Assembly: GCF_014673495.1 (NCBI RefSeq)
Contig: NZ_CP051006.1
Location: 434,001-498,000 of the forward strand
Direction: 5' to 3'
Source of the DNA: Streptomyces griseofuscus
GTDB taxonomy: Bacteria; Actinomycetota; Actinomycetes; Streptomycetales; Streptomycetaceae
DNA length: 64,000 bases
Shown here: piece by piece, positions 1-8,783 of the stretch
Position numbering within the stretch: the stretch's first letter is position 1
How the letters are laid out: the number at the start of each line of letters is the position of its first letter
Notes under the pieces: generated by a model
What the model was told of the DNA's origin: nothing
The model's database searches: none
What the model saw: the letters and a program-made list of their open reading frames with translations, nothing else
Translations under genes and position numbers: made by a program

Positions 1-510
1 GGCGAGCAGGTCGAGGGCGAGCGCCGTGTCCGAGCCGCTCGTCTTCAGGACGTTGACGTTCCCGGCGAGCAGGCCCTCCACGACGCTCAGCGGGGCGACC
101 GCGGCCGCGTTGCCGGGCGCGATGTGCACCAGGAGCCCCACCGGCGCCCAGGACTCGAACACCGTTTCGCGGCCGTCCGGCCGGGTCAGCCGTTCCGGAC
201 GCAGACCGCCCAGTTCCCGGCGCAGCTTGCGTTCCAGTGCCTGCCGGGTGAGCGCGCCCGCGAGTTCGGCCAGGGTGGGTCCGGCTTCCGCGGCGGGCAG
301 GTGGGCCGCCAGCCTGGTGTGGAGGGCGGAGCCGGGGTCGGCCAGGTCCGCGGCGAGCGCCGCGCAGGCGCCGAGCACGACGTCGGTGGGCAGCGGGCGC
401 TCCAGGACGCGGGCGGCCGTCTCCGGCAGACCGGCCATCCGCCGTTCTGCCTCGGCGTCGTCGACGAACTCGCCCTGCCAGAGGTGGAGTACGGGTACGG
501 AAGCGGTCAC
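1..510 (-). CDS. LuxC-like acyl-CoA/acyl-protein reductase, 3' part missing at window edge
   Basis: N-terminal 170 residues of a LuxC-family acyl reductase (aldehyde dehydrogenase superfamily), which reduces an activated fatty acyl group to an aldehyde with NADPH. The recognisable stretch is VHIAPGNAAAVAPLSVVEG followed by LLAGNVNVLKTSGSD, the nucleotide-binding signature of the family. The catalytic cysteine lies beyond the window edge. The GTG start is set by a 4-base GTGA overlap with the LuxE-like gene upstream, so the two are translationally coupled, as expected of a LuxE/LuxC acyl-transfer and reduction pair. The substrate cannot be told from sequence. No light-producing LuxAB genes are seen here. 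Confidence 0.85.
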   Translation of the reverse strand, partial: MTASVPVLHLWQGEFVDDAEAERRMAGLPETAARVLERPLPTDVVLGACAALAADLADPGSALHTRLAAHLPAAEAGPTLAELAGALTRQALERKLRRELGGLRPERLTRPDGRETVFESWAPVGLLVHIAPGNAAAVAPLSVVEGLLAGNVNVLKTSGSDTALALDLLA

Positions 511-1673
511 GACATTCCCTTCATCATTTCGGCGGCGGCGACCGCGCAACTGCGGTTGCGGCTCACCCCGGCACGGCCGAGCACGGTGAACCAGTCGGTG
601 GACAGCGGGCAGGGGCACTCCTCGCCCGGGTGCAGCGAGGCGAGGTCTCCCATGACGACGCTCTGCGCCGGTACGGAGGTGATGTACGGGCTGACCAGGT
701 GCAGGAAGCCGGGTTCGCCGTACGGCAGCGGGCGCAGCGTCCCCGGGTCGCGGACCGCGGCGCGCGACCACACGGGGACGTGCAGCCGGTGGTGCGCGCA
801 CTCGACGTACGGCACGCAGTGCTCGACGGAGCCGAAGGTGTCGCGGACGGACTCGGCCGGGATGCCGAGGCGTTCGGTGACCGCGGCGCGGAACTCGTCC
901 TTGCCGATCTGCCGGTCGGTGTGGCCTTTCCAGCCGCCGCCGAGCACCACCAGCGACCCTTCGGGCAGCCGCAGCGGGGCCATGCCCATGGCCTTCATCC
1001 GCTCCAGGGTGAAGTACAGGAACGCCGGGAAGCCGAGGATGCGGACCGGCGCGTCCTCGTCGGCGTAGCGCTGGAGCGCGGCGATGCAGCCGTGCACGTC
1101 GAACTCGTGGCCGGAGCCGGTGTGCCGCAGCGCGTGCGTGGTGTGCCGGGCCGGGGCGAAGTCGCAGAGGTAGTTGTCGGTGAACGACGTGCCCAGTTTC
1201 AGCGACGGTGCGGGCTCGTAGCTGTAGAGCAGGTAGTTGACCGACCGGTCGGGGGTGATCCAGCCGTAGTGGTCGAAGATCCGGGCCACCATGCGCTGGG
1301 CCGAGCGGATCGTCCACCGGTCGAAGAACATCTGGGACTTCTGGCCGGTGGTGCCCGAGGAGGTCAGGTGCAGGAACACCTCGTCGCGGGGGACGGAGAG
1401 CACCTCGTGGCGCTTGAAGAACGCGGCCGGCACCAGCGGGGTGCGCACTCCGTCGCCGACGGTGGGCGCCGGGATCTCGGGCTGCTCCTGGAGCAGGGCG
1501 GCGAAGAACGGGGACCGTGCGGCGTGCCAGGCGTTGGTCTCGGCCATGGCGGCGGCGAACAGCGCGTCGGCGCCGGCGCCGGTCGCGTACGGGTCCGCCA
1601 GGTCGCACAGGTGCTGCACCTGGCCGAGCGCCGCCGGGTCGGGGACCTCGACGGGAGCGAGATGGGGGTTCAT
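507..1673 (-). CDS. LuxE-like acyl-protein synthetase
   Basis: 388-residue protein of the LuxE acyl-protein synthetase family (adenylate-forming superfamily), expected to activate a carboxylic acid with ATP and hand it to a cysteine or to the neighbouring LuxC reductase. The ATP-binding loop reads LTSSGTTGQKSQMFFDRW, and GSVEHCVPYVEC matches the later LuxE core. Length is normal for the family. The start is fixed by an ATGA overlap with the acetyltransferase gene upstream, and its stop overlaps the LuxC start. The same operon also has a PaaK-like ligase, so two separate acid-activating enzymes are present. The pathway is not known to me. Confidence 0.85.
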   Translation of the reverse strand: MNPHLAPVEVPDPAALGQVQHLCDLADPYATGAGADALFAAAMAETNAWHAARSPFFAALLQEQPEIPAPTVGDGVRTPLVPAAFFKRHEVLSVPRDEVFLHLTSSGTTGQKSQMFFDRWTIRSAQRMVARIFDHYGWITPDRSVNYLLYSYEPAPSLKLGTSFTDNYLCDFAPARHTTHALRHTGSGHEFDVHGCIAALQRYADEDAPVRILGFPAFLYFTLERMKAMGMAPLRLPEGSLVVLGGGWKGHTDRQIGKDEFRAAVTERLGIPAESVRDTFGSVEHCVPYVECAHHRLHVPVWSRAAVRDPGTLRPLPYGEPGFLHLVSPYITSVPAQSVVMGDLASLHPGEECPCPLSTDWFTVLGRAGVSRNRSCAVAAAEMMKGMS

Positions 1674-2809
1674 CGGGACACCTCGTGAAGGGGCAGATAG
1701 GTGGAGGCCCAGGCGCTCAGATAGGCGCCGAGGTAGGGCTGGAGCAGCGGGCTCACGGCCGTCGTACGGAAGTCGATCTGCCGGCTGGTGCGGGAGAGCA
1801 CCACGTAGTCGTGCAGCCGGTCGCCGACGCGCCGCATCGCCGGGTAGACCGCGCTCGGTACGAACCCGGAGGCCAGGAAGATCTCCAGGGCCTCGGTGTC
1901 GGCCAGCGGCAGCAGGGTCTCGGCGTAGTCGGCGCCGGCCCGGGTGACCGTGGTCATCAGCGCCTCCAGGGCGCCGGTCAGCGCCGCGGGGCGCGGGTGG
2001 ACGGCCACGAGCGCGCAGCTGCCCGCCACCGGGTCGAGGTCGGCGTACGCCTCGAAGCCGCCGTCGGCCGCGACCAGCAGCGCGTTGGGGGTGTGCAGGG
2101 GGAAGAAGCGGTCGGCGGCGCGGGGGAACCGTTCGAGGAAGCGGCGCCGTACGAAGGCCGGGGCGGAGATCAGCTCGATCGGCTCGGCCCCGAAGGCCCG
2201 GCGCGGCGCGCTTTCGAGGGCGACGGCCCGTGCCGTGCCGGCGCAGTCGATGCCGATGCCCGCGGACGCGGCGGCCAGCAGCCCCGTGAGGCGCTCGGGC
2301 ACGCGGTCCACGGGAGCCCGCCGTTCCAGCACGCCGTCGGCGTAGCGGGCGAAGAGCGCGAGGCTCTCGCAGCCGTCGACCTCGACGGCGTTGGGCAGCA
2401 GGCCGAGCGGCCGGAACCCGTTGCGTACGACGACGTGCTGGGGGCCCTCGGTGACGACGCGCACGGTGGCGTAGAGCGAGTCGAGCACACCGGTGGCGAG
2501 GGCCGTCTCGCACACCGCGCCGGTCAGCCGGGAGGCCAGTCCGCCGCCGCGGTGCCCGGGGTGCACGGCGAGTCCGAGGAGTTTGCCGACGCGGCTGCCC
2601 TCGTCCGTCTGCACGACGGCGGAGCCGACGAGGTCCCCGCGGGGCGTACGGGCGGTCAGCCAGTGCGCGGAGCCGTCGGTGATCATCCGGCGCATCACGG
2701 CCGGGTCGCTGCCGAGCGGCACCGGGTAGCCGTGCCCGTACACGTCGAAGTACAACTGCCGCAGTTCGGCGATGTCCTGGATTGCCGCAGGGGCGAGGAC
2801 GACGGTCAT
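1670..2809 (-). CDS. GNAT-family N-acetyltransferase, two-domain
   Basis: 379-residue protein with an N-terminal GNAT domain (about residues 1-150) whose acetyl-CoA loop is visible in LGLAVHPGHRGGGLASRL. A second, weaker GNAT-like half fills the C-terminus. Such proteins transfer an acyl group from acyl-CoA to an amine. It sits in the middle of a minus-strand operon, overlapping the MFS gene upstream and the LuxE-like gene downstream by four bases each, so it probably acts in the same pathway, perhaps acylating an amino intermediate or giving self-protection. The role is inferred from context; the substrate is unknown. Confidence 0.75.
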   Translation of the reverse strand: MTVVLAPAAIQDIAELRQLYFDVYGHGYPVPLGSDPAVMRRMITDGSAHWLTARTPRGDLVGSAVVQTDEGSRVGKLLGLAVHPGHRGGGLASRLTGAVCETALATGVLDSLYATVRVVTEGPQHVVVRNGFRPLGLLPNAVEVDGCESLALFARYADGVLERRAPVDRVPERLTGLLAAASAGIGIDCAGTARAVALESAPRRAFGAEPIELISAPAFVRRRFLERFPRAADRFFPLHTPNALLVAADGGFEAYADLDPVAGSCALVAVHPRPAALTGALEALMTTVTRAGADYAETLLPLADTEALEIFLASGFVPSAVYPAMRRVGDRLHDYVVLSRTSRQIDFRTTAVSPLLQPYLGAYLSAWASTYLPLHEVSR

Positions 2810-4143
2810 GACGTCTCCCCCGCCGGGGTGAGGTGCGCGGCCGTCGCAGCGTCGCCGGGCCCGGTGCGCGGTGCGTCGGGCCGCGCGCGGCCGCCGAGCC
2901 ACCACAGCGCGAGCGCGACCGGGACCAGTCCGGCGCCCTGGACGAGGCAGAGCGCCCGCGCGCCCAGGTGGTCGCCGAGCGCGCCGAAGACGAGGGAGGA
3001 CAGCGGGAAGGTGGCTCCGAGGAGGGCCTGCATGACCGCGAAGAAGCCGGGTTTGTCGGCCGTGGGCACCAGGCGCTGGAACAGGGCCACGAAGCGGACG
3101 CCGATCACGCCGACGCACCATCCGGCGACGGCCAGCGCGCCGATCGCCGTCGCGTGCCCGGCCCGCAGGCCCGGCAGTCCGAGCGCCACGGCCATCACGG
3201 TCAGGCAGGCGCTGCCGACGGCGATCGGGCGCCCGGGAACGCGCGCCCCGGTGAAGGAGCCGACGAGGGTGCCCGCGCCGAGCGCGGCCTCCAGGGTGGC
3301 GACGGTCGATCCGGTGGAGTGCAGCACCCCGCGGGTGTACAGCGGCATGACGACGTAGACGGCGGTGGTGAACAGGTTCGCGGCGGCGAAGCAGAGCAGC
3401 ACACGGCGGATGAACGGGAGCCCGGCCAGGATCTGGCGCAGCGTCCGGGGCGCGGCCGGCGTGCCGTGCCCTTCTCCTCCGGCCATGGAGCCGTCTTGCG
3501 GGTCCTGCGGCGCGTCGGACGTGCCGGTCGCGTGGCGGAAACGGGCCGAGGCGACCAGCAGGGCGGCGAGCAGATAGGCGGTGCCGCAGACGGCCACGAC
3601 CGCCGGGAGGCCGCCGGAGTCGACCAGGAGCGGCCCGAGCAGGCCGCCGCCGAGTCCGGCCAGCGACTGGGTGGACAGTTCGAAGCCGGTGGCGGCCTCG
3701 ATGTCGGTGTCCTCGACCAGTTCGGGCACCGATGTCGTCAGACACGGGTCGAACACCGCCTGGCAGGCGGCCAGGGCCAGGCCCACGGCGTACACCGCGG
3801 GCATGGGCAGATCACCGGCGTACGCCCAGAGCGCCACCGGTACGGCGACGGCGCCCGCCACGGCCGCGGCCACGGCCAGCACCGTGCGGTGCGCGTGGCG
3901 CGCGACGACGCGGGCGACCACGGGGGCGAGCGCGACCGCGGGGAGGGTGCTCACCATCAGGAAGAGGCCCGACTCCAGACCGCGCCGCTCGCCCCCGGCG
4001 AAGCCGACGAGCCACCAGACCGCGCCCACCTGGAACATCCGGCCGGCGGCCTGGGTGAGGAGCTGAGCGGTCCACACCCGGCCGAAGGAGGGGTTGCGCA
4101 GCACCAGCGGCAGGCGCCGGCCGCGCGGGGCGGCCGCGTTCAT
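2806..4143 (-). CDS. MFS transporter
   Basis: 445-residue integral membrane protein of the major facilitator superfamily with about 12 hydrophobic segments and a hydrophilic, Asp/Gly/Pro-rich central loop (about residues 220-250) between the two six-helix halves. It most resembles drug or natural-product exporters. It overlaps the ligase gene upstream and the GNAT gene downstream by four bases, so it is co-translated with the LuxE/LuxC pathway and likely exports the product. Export rather than import is an inference from operon membership. Confidence 0.82.
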   Translation of the reverse strand: MNAAAPRGRRLPLVLRNPSFGRVWTAQLLTQAAGRMFQVGAVWWLVGFAGGERRGLESGLFLMVSTLPAVALAPVVARVVARHAHRTVLAVAAAVAGAVAVPVALWAYAGDLPMPAVYAVGLALAACQAVFDPCLTTSVPELVEDTDIEAATGFELSTQSLAGLGGGLLGPLLVDSGGLPAVVAVCGTAYLLAALLVASARFRHATGTSDAPQDPQDGSMAGGEGHGTPAAPRTLRQILAGLPFIRRVLLCFAAANLFTTAVYVVMPLYTRGVLHSTGSTVATLEAALGAGTLVGSFTGARVPGRPIAVGSACLTVMAVALGLPGLRAGHATAIGALAVAGWCVGVIGVRFVALFQRLVPTADKPGFFAVMQALLGATFPLSSLVFGALGDHLGARALCLVQGAGLVPVALALWWLGGRARPDAPRTGPGDAATAAHLTPAGETS

Positions 4144-5504
4144 GAGTGCGGCCGTTCGTCGACGACCCGTACCAGTTTCCCGGAACGGGAGTTGACGGCG
4201 AGGTCCTGGTGCCGTGCCCACTCGACGGTGAGCGGGTTCACGTGTCCGGCGTCCGCCGCGCCGGTGTAGGCCGGCCGCTGAGCGAGGACGGCCGCGGCCA
4301 CTGCGGCGCCCAACGCGCGGTGCCGGTCGGTGGGTTCGCCGGTGGCGAGGCGCAGTACGAGGCCGTCGCGGCCGTCCTGGCGGCGGATCACGAGCTGGAG
4401 CCCGGTGATCTCGTCCGCCGTGTCGGCGCCGCGCACGATGTCGTGCACGTCCTCGGTGTAGAGGGAGACCGGGCCGACCCGTACGCCCTCCTCGGCGCGG
4501 CCGAGAATGCGGAAGACGCCCGCGTCCCGGTCCACCCACTCCGCGCGGTCACCGGCCGGATAGCGCAGCACCGGCATCAGCCGGCGGCGCAGATCCGTGA
4601 CGACCAGGCGTCCGGGGACACCGGTGTCCTCGACGGGCGCGTCCTCGTCGTCGAGGATCTCCACGGCCGTGTGCGGGACGAACGCGCGGTGCACCCGCGG
4701 GTCGCCGCCGGGTACGGCCTCGCCGAGGAGGCCCGCGTCGACGCTCGCGTAGCCCAGTGAGCGTGCCTCGGCGTTCGGGAACGCCTTGCCGAGCAGCGGG
4801 AGTTGGTCGCCGAAGAGGCACTCCCCGCCGAAGAAGAGGAGTTCGACGTCGGGCAGGGTGCGGCCGGCCGCGGTGAGGCGTTCGGCGAGCGCGCACAGGG
4901 TGGTCGGGGTGCCGGCGACGACCTCGACGCGGAACTCCTCCAGGGTGGCCGCGGTGGATTCCCAGGGCGTCGCACCACCCAGCGGAAGCCGTACGTTGGC
5001 CACCGGGGAACGGTGCAGTGAATCCAGGATGAAGGTGAAACTCGCGTACAGGTCTCCGGCGTAGAACAGATCGGCCACTCGATGGCCCGGCCGCAGACCG
5101 GCGTTGACAAGTCCGGCGCCGAAAGCGGAGGTGAATTCCCGCCATTCCGTGCGGGTGTAGCAGGAGAACTTCGGGGATCCCGTGGTTCCGCCGCTGCGAA
5201 AGACGACCGCTTCCTGGAGCGGGGCCGTCAGCAACCTGTTCTCGCGGGGTGAGTTGGCCCGCCAGAATTCCGCCTGGGGCACGACCGGCAGGTCCGTGAG
5301 CTCGGTTACCTGGTCGGGAAGGTGCGAGTAAAGCTCTTGGTAGAACGGTGAGTTGAGGCGCGCGAAGCGTACCAGCTCCGCCAATGATTGAACGGGCATC
5401 AATTCCTGCTCGAAGAGGAGTACCCGTCGGCGGCTTATGGGCACGACGGGGGTACGGAGGATTCGGTCCACCCCGGAGGTCGGGCCGGAGGACCGTTTCA
5501 TCAA
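4140..5504 (-). CDS. PaaK-like phenylacetate-CoA ligase family adenylating enzyme
   Basis: 454-residue adenylate-forming enzyme of the PaaK (phenylacetate-CoA ligase) type. The phosphate loop is FRSGGTTGSPKFSCYT, the mid-domain motif is LLFFGGECLFGDQLP, and PVLRYPAGDRAEWVDRDAG matches the tyrosine/aspartate hinge region. It should activate an aromatic or other carboxylic acid as an adenylate and then a thioester. It is the first gene of the five-gene operon that runs to the left edge. Two adjacent ATG codons exist at the start; an internal ATG near residue 36 is also possible because the first residues are poorly conserved. Confidence 0.82.
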   Translation of the reverse strand: MMKRSSGPTSGVDRILRTPVVPISRRRVLLFEQELMPVQSLAELVRFARLNSPFYQELYSHLPDQVTELTDLPVVPQAEFWRANSPRENRLLTAPLQEAVVFRSGGTTGSPKFSCYTRTEWREFTSAFGAGLVNAGLRPGHRVADLFYAGDLYASFTFILDSLHRSPVANVRLPLGGATPWESTAATLEEFRVEVVAGTPTTLCALAERLTAAGRTLPDVELLFFGGECLFGDQLPLLGKAFPNAEARSLGYASVDAGLLGEAVPGGDPRVHRAFVPHTAVEILDDEDAPVEDTGVPGRLVVTDLRRRLMPVLRYPAGDRAEWVDRDAGVFRILGRAEEGVRVGPVSLYTEDVHDIVRGADTADEITGLQLVIRRQDGRDGLVLRLATGEPTDRHRALGAAVAAAVLAQRPAYTGAADAGHVNPLTVEWARHQDLAVNSRSGKLVRVVDERPHS

Positions 5505-5960
5505 CCGCTGTCACTAAGCGTATCTCACCATTCGGAACGGGCTTGCATCAACAAGCCGTTCAGATAAGGGGCTTGATCCGGTGGCGACGAATTCGCGGCC
5601 CTTCCGGTTCCCGGCGGAGCGGAGACGGTGGTCACACGTCGACCCCATTCCATAAGGGATGGTTGGCCATGCCGAAAGGACCCTTTGTATGCGGGATGGA
5701 GGCCGGCGGACAGCACCGCGCGGGGACGCCGGGGCGACGGACCGGAGTGCGGCACGTACCCTTTGCGAATATTTGAACTGGTCGTCCGTGAGCGACGGTT
5801 GGGACGAGCGGGACCGGGGCCGCGAGTCTCCGATCGCTCGCACGCATGTGCTCACTTGGGAGCGTCCGGCCCGCGGCCTACAGTGACCGGCGGTCCGCCG
5901 CCGCTGCGCGGGGCGTTCACCGGGATCCGCGGTTCGGTTCGATGCCGAGGGAGGCCGTTC
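5505..5960. other. Intergenic promoter region, no gene seen
   Basis: Divergent intergenic stretch between the minus-strand PaaK-like operon and the plus-strand EF-hand gene. It is locally richer in A/T than its surroundings (around 5520-5580 and 5640-5790), as expected for promoters. Open frames across it lack ribosome binding sites and family likeness. Confidence 0.5.
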
Positions 5961-6500
5961 ATGGCCAGCGAGTTTCAGGAGCGCAAGCTCAGGGGGATGT
6001 TCGCCGCGTTCGACGCCGACGGGGACGGCTGTCTGCGCGAGGAGGACTTCAGGGCGCTGGTCGCCCGCTGGAGCCGACTGCCCGCGGTGGGCCCGGGGAC
6101 GGAACTGCGCGCGCGGGTCGAGGCCCTGCTGATGGGGTGGTGGTCGGCACTGCTCGAGGCCGGGGGTGCCCAGGGAAGCGGGACGGTCGACCTGCCCGAA
6201 CTGCTCACCGTGGTCGACAGGCTGCCCGCGATGGCGGCGGAGGTCACCGCCACGGCGAACACGGTCTTCGACGCCGTGGACGCCGACGGGGACAGCCGCA
6301 TCAGCCCGGCGGAGCACCGGCAACTCGTGGAGACCTGGAACGGGCGGCCGGTCGACCTGACGGGCGTCTTCGAACTGCTCGACGCGAACGGCGACGGCCA
6401 GCTCGACCGCGCGGAGTTCGCGCTGCTGTGGCGCCAGTTCTGGACGAGCGACGACCCCACGGAACCGGGCAACTGGCTCTGCGGCAGGTTCGCCGCCTGA
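5961..6500 (+). CDS. EF-hand calcium-binding protein (calerythrin-like)
   Basis: 179-residue soluble protein with three canonical EF-hand loops: residues 18-29 (DADGDGCLREED), 107-118 (DADGDSRISPAE) and 141-152 (DANGDGQLDRAE). A degenerate loop lies near residues 72-83 (GSGTVDLPE), giving the four-hand arrangement with a dead second hand that is typical of calerythrin and Streptomyces Cab proteins. There is no signal peptide, so it is cytoplasmic, probably a Ca2+ buffer or sensor. It is monocistronic; the ArsR regulator follows after 120 bases with its own operator. Confidence 0.9.
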   Translation: MASEFQERKLRGMFAAFDADGDGCLREEDFRALVARWSRLPAVGPGTELRARVEALLMGWWSALLEAGGAQGSGTVDLPELLTVVDRLPAMAAEVTATANTVFDAVDADGDSRISPAEHRQLVETWNGRPVDLTGVFELLDANGDGQLDRAEFALLWRQFWTSDDPTEPGNWLCGRFAA

Positions 6501-6589
6501 GCGGAGCCACGGAGCCAGCCACGGAGTCGGGGAACACTCACCCGTTCGGACACCGGACGATCCCGGCGGGGTTCGGAAATCCCCTTGCT

Positions 6590-6615
6590 CAATGGTCAAG
6601 AAACGTTGACCATTG
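6590..6615. promoter_or_regulatory. Perfect 10-bp inverted repeat, probable ArsR operator
   Basis: CAATGGTCAA, a 6-base spacer, then TTGACCATTG: a perfect palindrome ending five bases before the ATG of the ArsR regulator. A TTG-type -35 element would overlap its left edge and the -10 its right arm, so a bound dimer would block RNA polymerase. This fits autorepression of the arsR-MFS operon. Confidence 0.75.
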
Positions 6616-6620
6616 CTGGC

Positions 6621-7160
6621 ATGCCTACCGATGATCTTCCCGAGACGTTGCGCGTCAGCACCGACGAACAACTGCGCGCCGTCTCCAACCTCACGCGCCA
6701 CCGGATCATGGCCGTGCTCCGCTTCGAGCCGGCGACGATCACACAGATCGCCGAGCGGGTCGGCCTCGCGAAGGGGAGTTCCAGCTATCACGTGCGGCTG
6801 CTGGAGCGGGCGGGCCTGGTGAAGGTGGTGCGGACGCGGAAGGTGCGGGGGGTCACCGAGCGGTACTACGCGATGGCCGCGCGGTCGATCGTGCTGCCGG
6901 ATCCGGGCGAGGGAGGGCCGGACGTGCTGATGCGGCACGCGGTCGCGGACCTGGAGGCCTCGCCGGTGGACGGCGAGCGGCAGGTGCGGATGGCGCATCT
7001 GCGGCTCACCGAGGAGCAGTTCGCCCAGTTGGCGGCGCGGCTGCACGCGCTGGCGGACGAGTACCGGGAGCTGTCCGATCCATCACTGCCGGACGCCTCA
7101 CTCGTCTTCGCGCTGTTCCACCCGGCATCCCGCGCGCAGGCCGAAGGGAACGCCAAGTGA
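6621..7160 (+). CDS. ArsR-family winged-helix transcriptional regulator
   Basis: 179-residue regulator. The winged helix-turn-helix lies near residues 24-85 (TITQIAERVGLAKGSSSYHV, then the wing KVVRTRKVRGVTERYY); the rest is a ligand or dimer region without the metal-binding CVC motif of true metal sensors, so a small-molecule signal is more likely. The ATG at 6621 is preferred because an upstream TTG would lie inside the operator. No Shine-Dalgarno sequence precedes this ATG, so the message may be leaderless. It overlaps the MFS gene by four bases, so it probably represses that exporter and itself. Confidence 0.85.
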   Translation: MPTDDLPETLRVSTDEQLRAVSNLTRHRIMAVLRFEPATITQIAERVGLAKGSSSYHVRLLERAGLVKVVRTRKVRGVTERYYAMAARSIVLPDPGEGGPDVLMRHAVADLEASPVDGERQVRMAHLRLTEEQFAQLAARLHALADEYRELSDPSLPDASLVFALFHPASRAQAEGNAK

Positions 7161-8452
7161 CCTCGGATTTCGTGAAGTTGCCGACGGGGTTCGGGCGGCT
7201 GTGGATCGCGCAGACGATCTCCTCGCTCGGTGACGGGGTCACATATGCCGCGCTGCCGCTGCTCGCGCTGACATTGACGCGGGATCCGATGGCACTCGCC
7301 GTCGTCACGGCCGCGGGGACGCTGCCGTGGCTGCTCTTCGGCGTGCTCGGCGGTGCGCTGGTGGACCGCTGGGACCGCCGGCGCGTCATGTGGGTCGCGG
7401 ACACGGCGCGTGCGGTGCTGCTCGCGATACCGGCGGCGGCCCCCGTGCTCGATGCGCTGAGCATCGGGCTGCTCGCGGCCGTCGCCTTTCTGCTCGGCCT
7501 AGGCGGACTCTTCTTCGACACGGCCGCCACGGCCTATCTGCCGGATCTGCTCCGCCGCGACCCCGCACTCCTGGAGCGCGCCAACTCCCGCCTGCGCGGC
7601 GCCCAGACCGCCATGTCCGGCTTCGCGGGACCACCTGCGGGCAGTGCGCTGCTCGCGCTCGGGCGCACGGTTCCACTGCTCGGCGACGCGGTGTCGTTCC
7701 TGCTCTCCGCGCTGCTCGTACGTACGCTGCCCGTCCTGCCCCGGCCGGCCCCGGAGGCCCACGAGTCGTTGCTGCGGCAGGCGCGCGCCGGGGCCGCGTA
7801 CGTCTTCAAGGACCGGGTGCTGCTCGGGCTCGCGCTCCGCCCGGCGGTCGGGAACGTCGCCTTCCTCGCCGTGGAGACCGTCCTCGCCCTCTTCGCCCAC
7901 GACCGTCTCGGCATCCACACCTACGGCTTCGGCCTGCTCCTCACGGCGGAGGCCACCGGCGGACTGCTCGGCGCGGGTATCGCCTCCCGGCTCGGCCGAC
8001 GGCTCGGCACCGGCACCGCGCTGACCTGTACGGCCACGGTCGAAGGCCTTGCCGTCCTCGGGCTCGCCTGCGCCCCGAACCCGTACGTGGCCGGGGTGGC
8101 GCTCGCCGTCTGCGGGGCCGGCATGGGTGCCACCATGGTGCTCGCGCCCTCCCTCCGGCAGGCGATCGTCCCGGCCCGCCTCATGGGCCGGGTCGCCGCC
8201 ACCTCCCGCATGCTGGCCATGTGCGCCGCCCCCGTCGGTGCCTTCCTCGGCGGCTGGCTGGCCACCGTCTACGACATCCGCACCCCGCTCTACGCCGCCG
8301 CCGTCCTCCTCTTGGCGATGACGGCCGTCACGGCATCCATGACCAGCAATCGCCGGGTCGAAGCGGCGCTGCGTGCCGCCGCCCCGGCCGGTGGTCCGGA
8401 GCGCCCGGCGTCCGAGGTTCCCGCGCTGGAGTGTGCGACCGACCTGTCGTGA
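7157..8452 (+). CDS. MFS efflux transporter (MFS_3/EntS-like)
   Basis: 431-residue membrane protein with about 12 transmembrane segments. The loop VDRWDRRRVMWVADTARAVL is the MFS motif A region as seen in the enterobactin-exporter-like (MFS_3) branch. The GTG start overlaps the ArsR stop (GTGA), giving translational coupling and regulation by the repressor. It is likely an efflux pump for the compound the repressor senses; the substrate is unknown. The tail after about residue 400 is hydrophilic. Confidence 0.88.
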   Translation: MTSDFVKLPTGFGRLWIAQTISSLGDGVTYAALPLLALTLTRDPMALAVVTAAGTLPWLLFGVLGGALVDRWDRRRVMWVADTARAVLLAIPAAAPVLDALSIGLLAAVAFLLGLGGLFFDTAATAYLPDLLRRDPALLERANSRLRGAQTAMSGFAGPPAGSALLALGRTVPLLGDAVSFLLSALLVRTLPVLPRPAPEAHESLLRQARAGAAYVFKDRVLLGLALRPAVGNVAFLAVETVLALFAHDRLGIHTYGFGLLLTAEATGGLLGAGIASRLGRRLGTGTALTCTATVEGLAVLGLACAPNPYVAGVALAVCGAGMGATMVLAPSLRQAIVPARLMGRVAATSRMLAMCAAPVGAFLGGWLATVYDIRTPLYAAAVLLLAMTAVTASMTSNRRVEAALRAAAPAGGPERPASEVPALECATDLS

Positions 8453-8505
8453 CGCCTTCGCGGCCGGACGGCACGACAAGTCGGGGGTCGGGTTCCGCGG
8501 GGTGC

Positions 8506-8781
8506 TCAGCCGCCCCAGATCGACCAGGACGTGGCTCCGTGGACGGACGCCAGTACGGCGAAGACGACCAGGTCGGCGATGCCGAGCCCCAGTCCGAGCA
8601 GGGCTCGGAACCGGCGGGGTGTGTCCCGGCGCAGGGCGATGACGGCGAGCACGATGGCGATGGGGCCGAGCACCAGGTTGAGGACGAGCAGTCCGAGGAG
8701 CCCCAGGACGAAGGAGGCCACCGCCATGCCCTCGGTGTCCCGTCGGCCGGTGTGCGCGGAGGGTGGTGCGGTCAGCCGCAT
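8506..8781 (-). CDS. DUF4190 domain small membrane protein
   Basis: 91-residue protein with two hydrophobic segments separated by a short basic loop (RRDTPRRFRALLGLGLGIAD). The layout, MAVASFVLGLLGLLVLNLVL at the front, is that of DUF4190, a family of small actinobacterial membrane proteins of unknown function. It follows the 54-aa membrane protein gene by two bases and has the ribosome site GAGGAGGG. The start was chosen on that site; an upstream extension would run through the neighbouring gene. Confidence 0.75.
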   Translation of the reverse strand: MRLTAPPSAHTGRRDTEGMAVASFVLGLLGLLVLNLVLGPIAIVLAVIALRRDTPRRFRALLGLGLGIADLVVFAVLASVHGATSWSIWGG

Positions 8782-8783
8782 GA

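Noticed and set aside
1..5504. Luminescence operon (luxCDABE)
   Set aside because: LuxC- and LuxE-like genes are present, but no luciferase subunits or LuxD are in view, and the neighbours are a ligase, GNAT and exporter.
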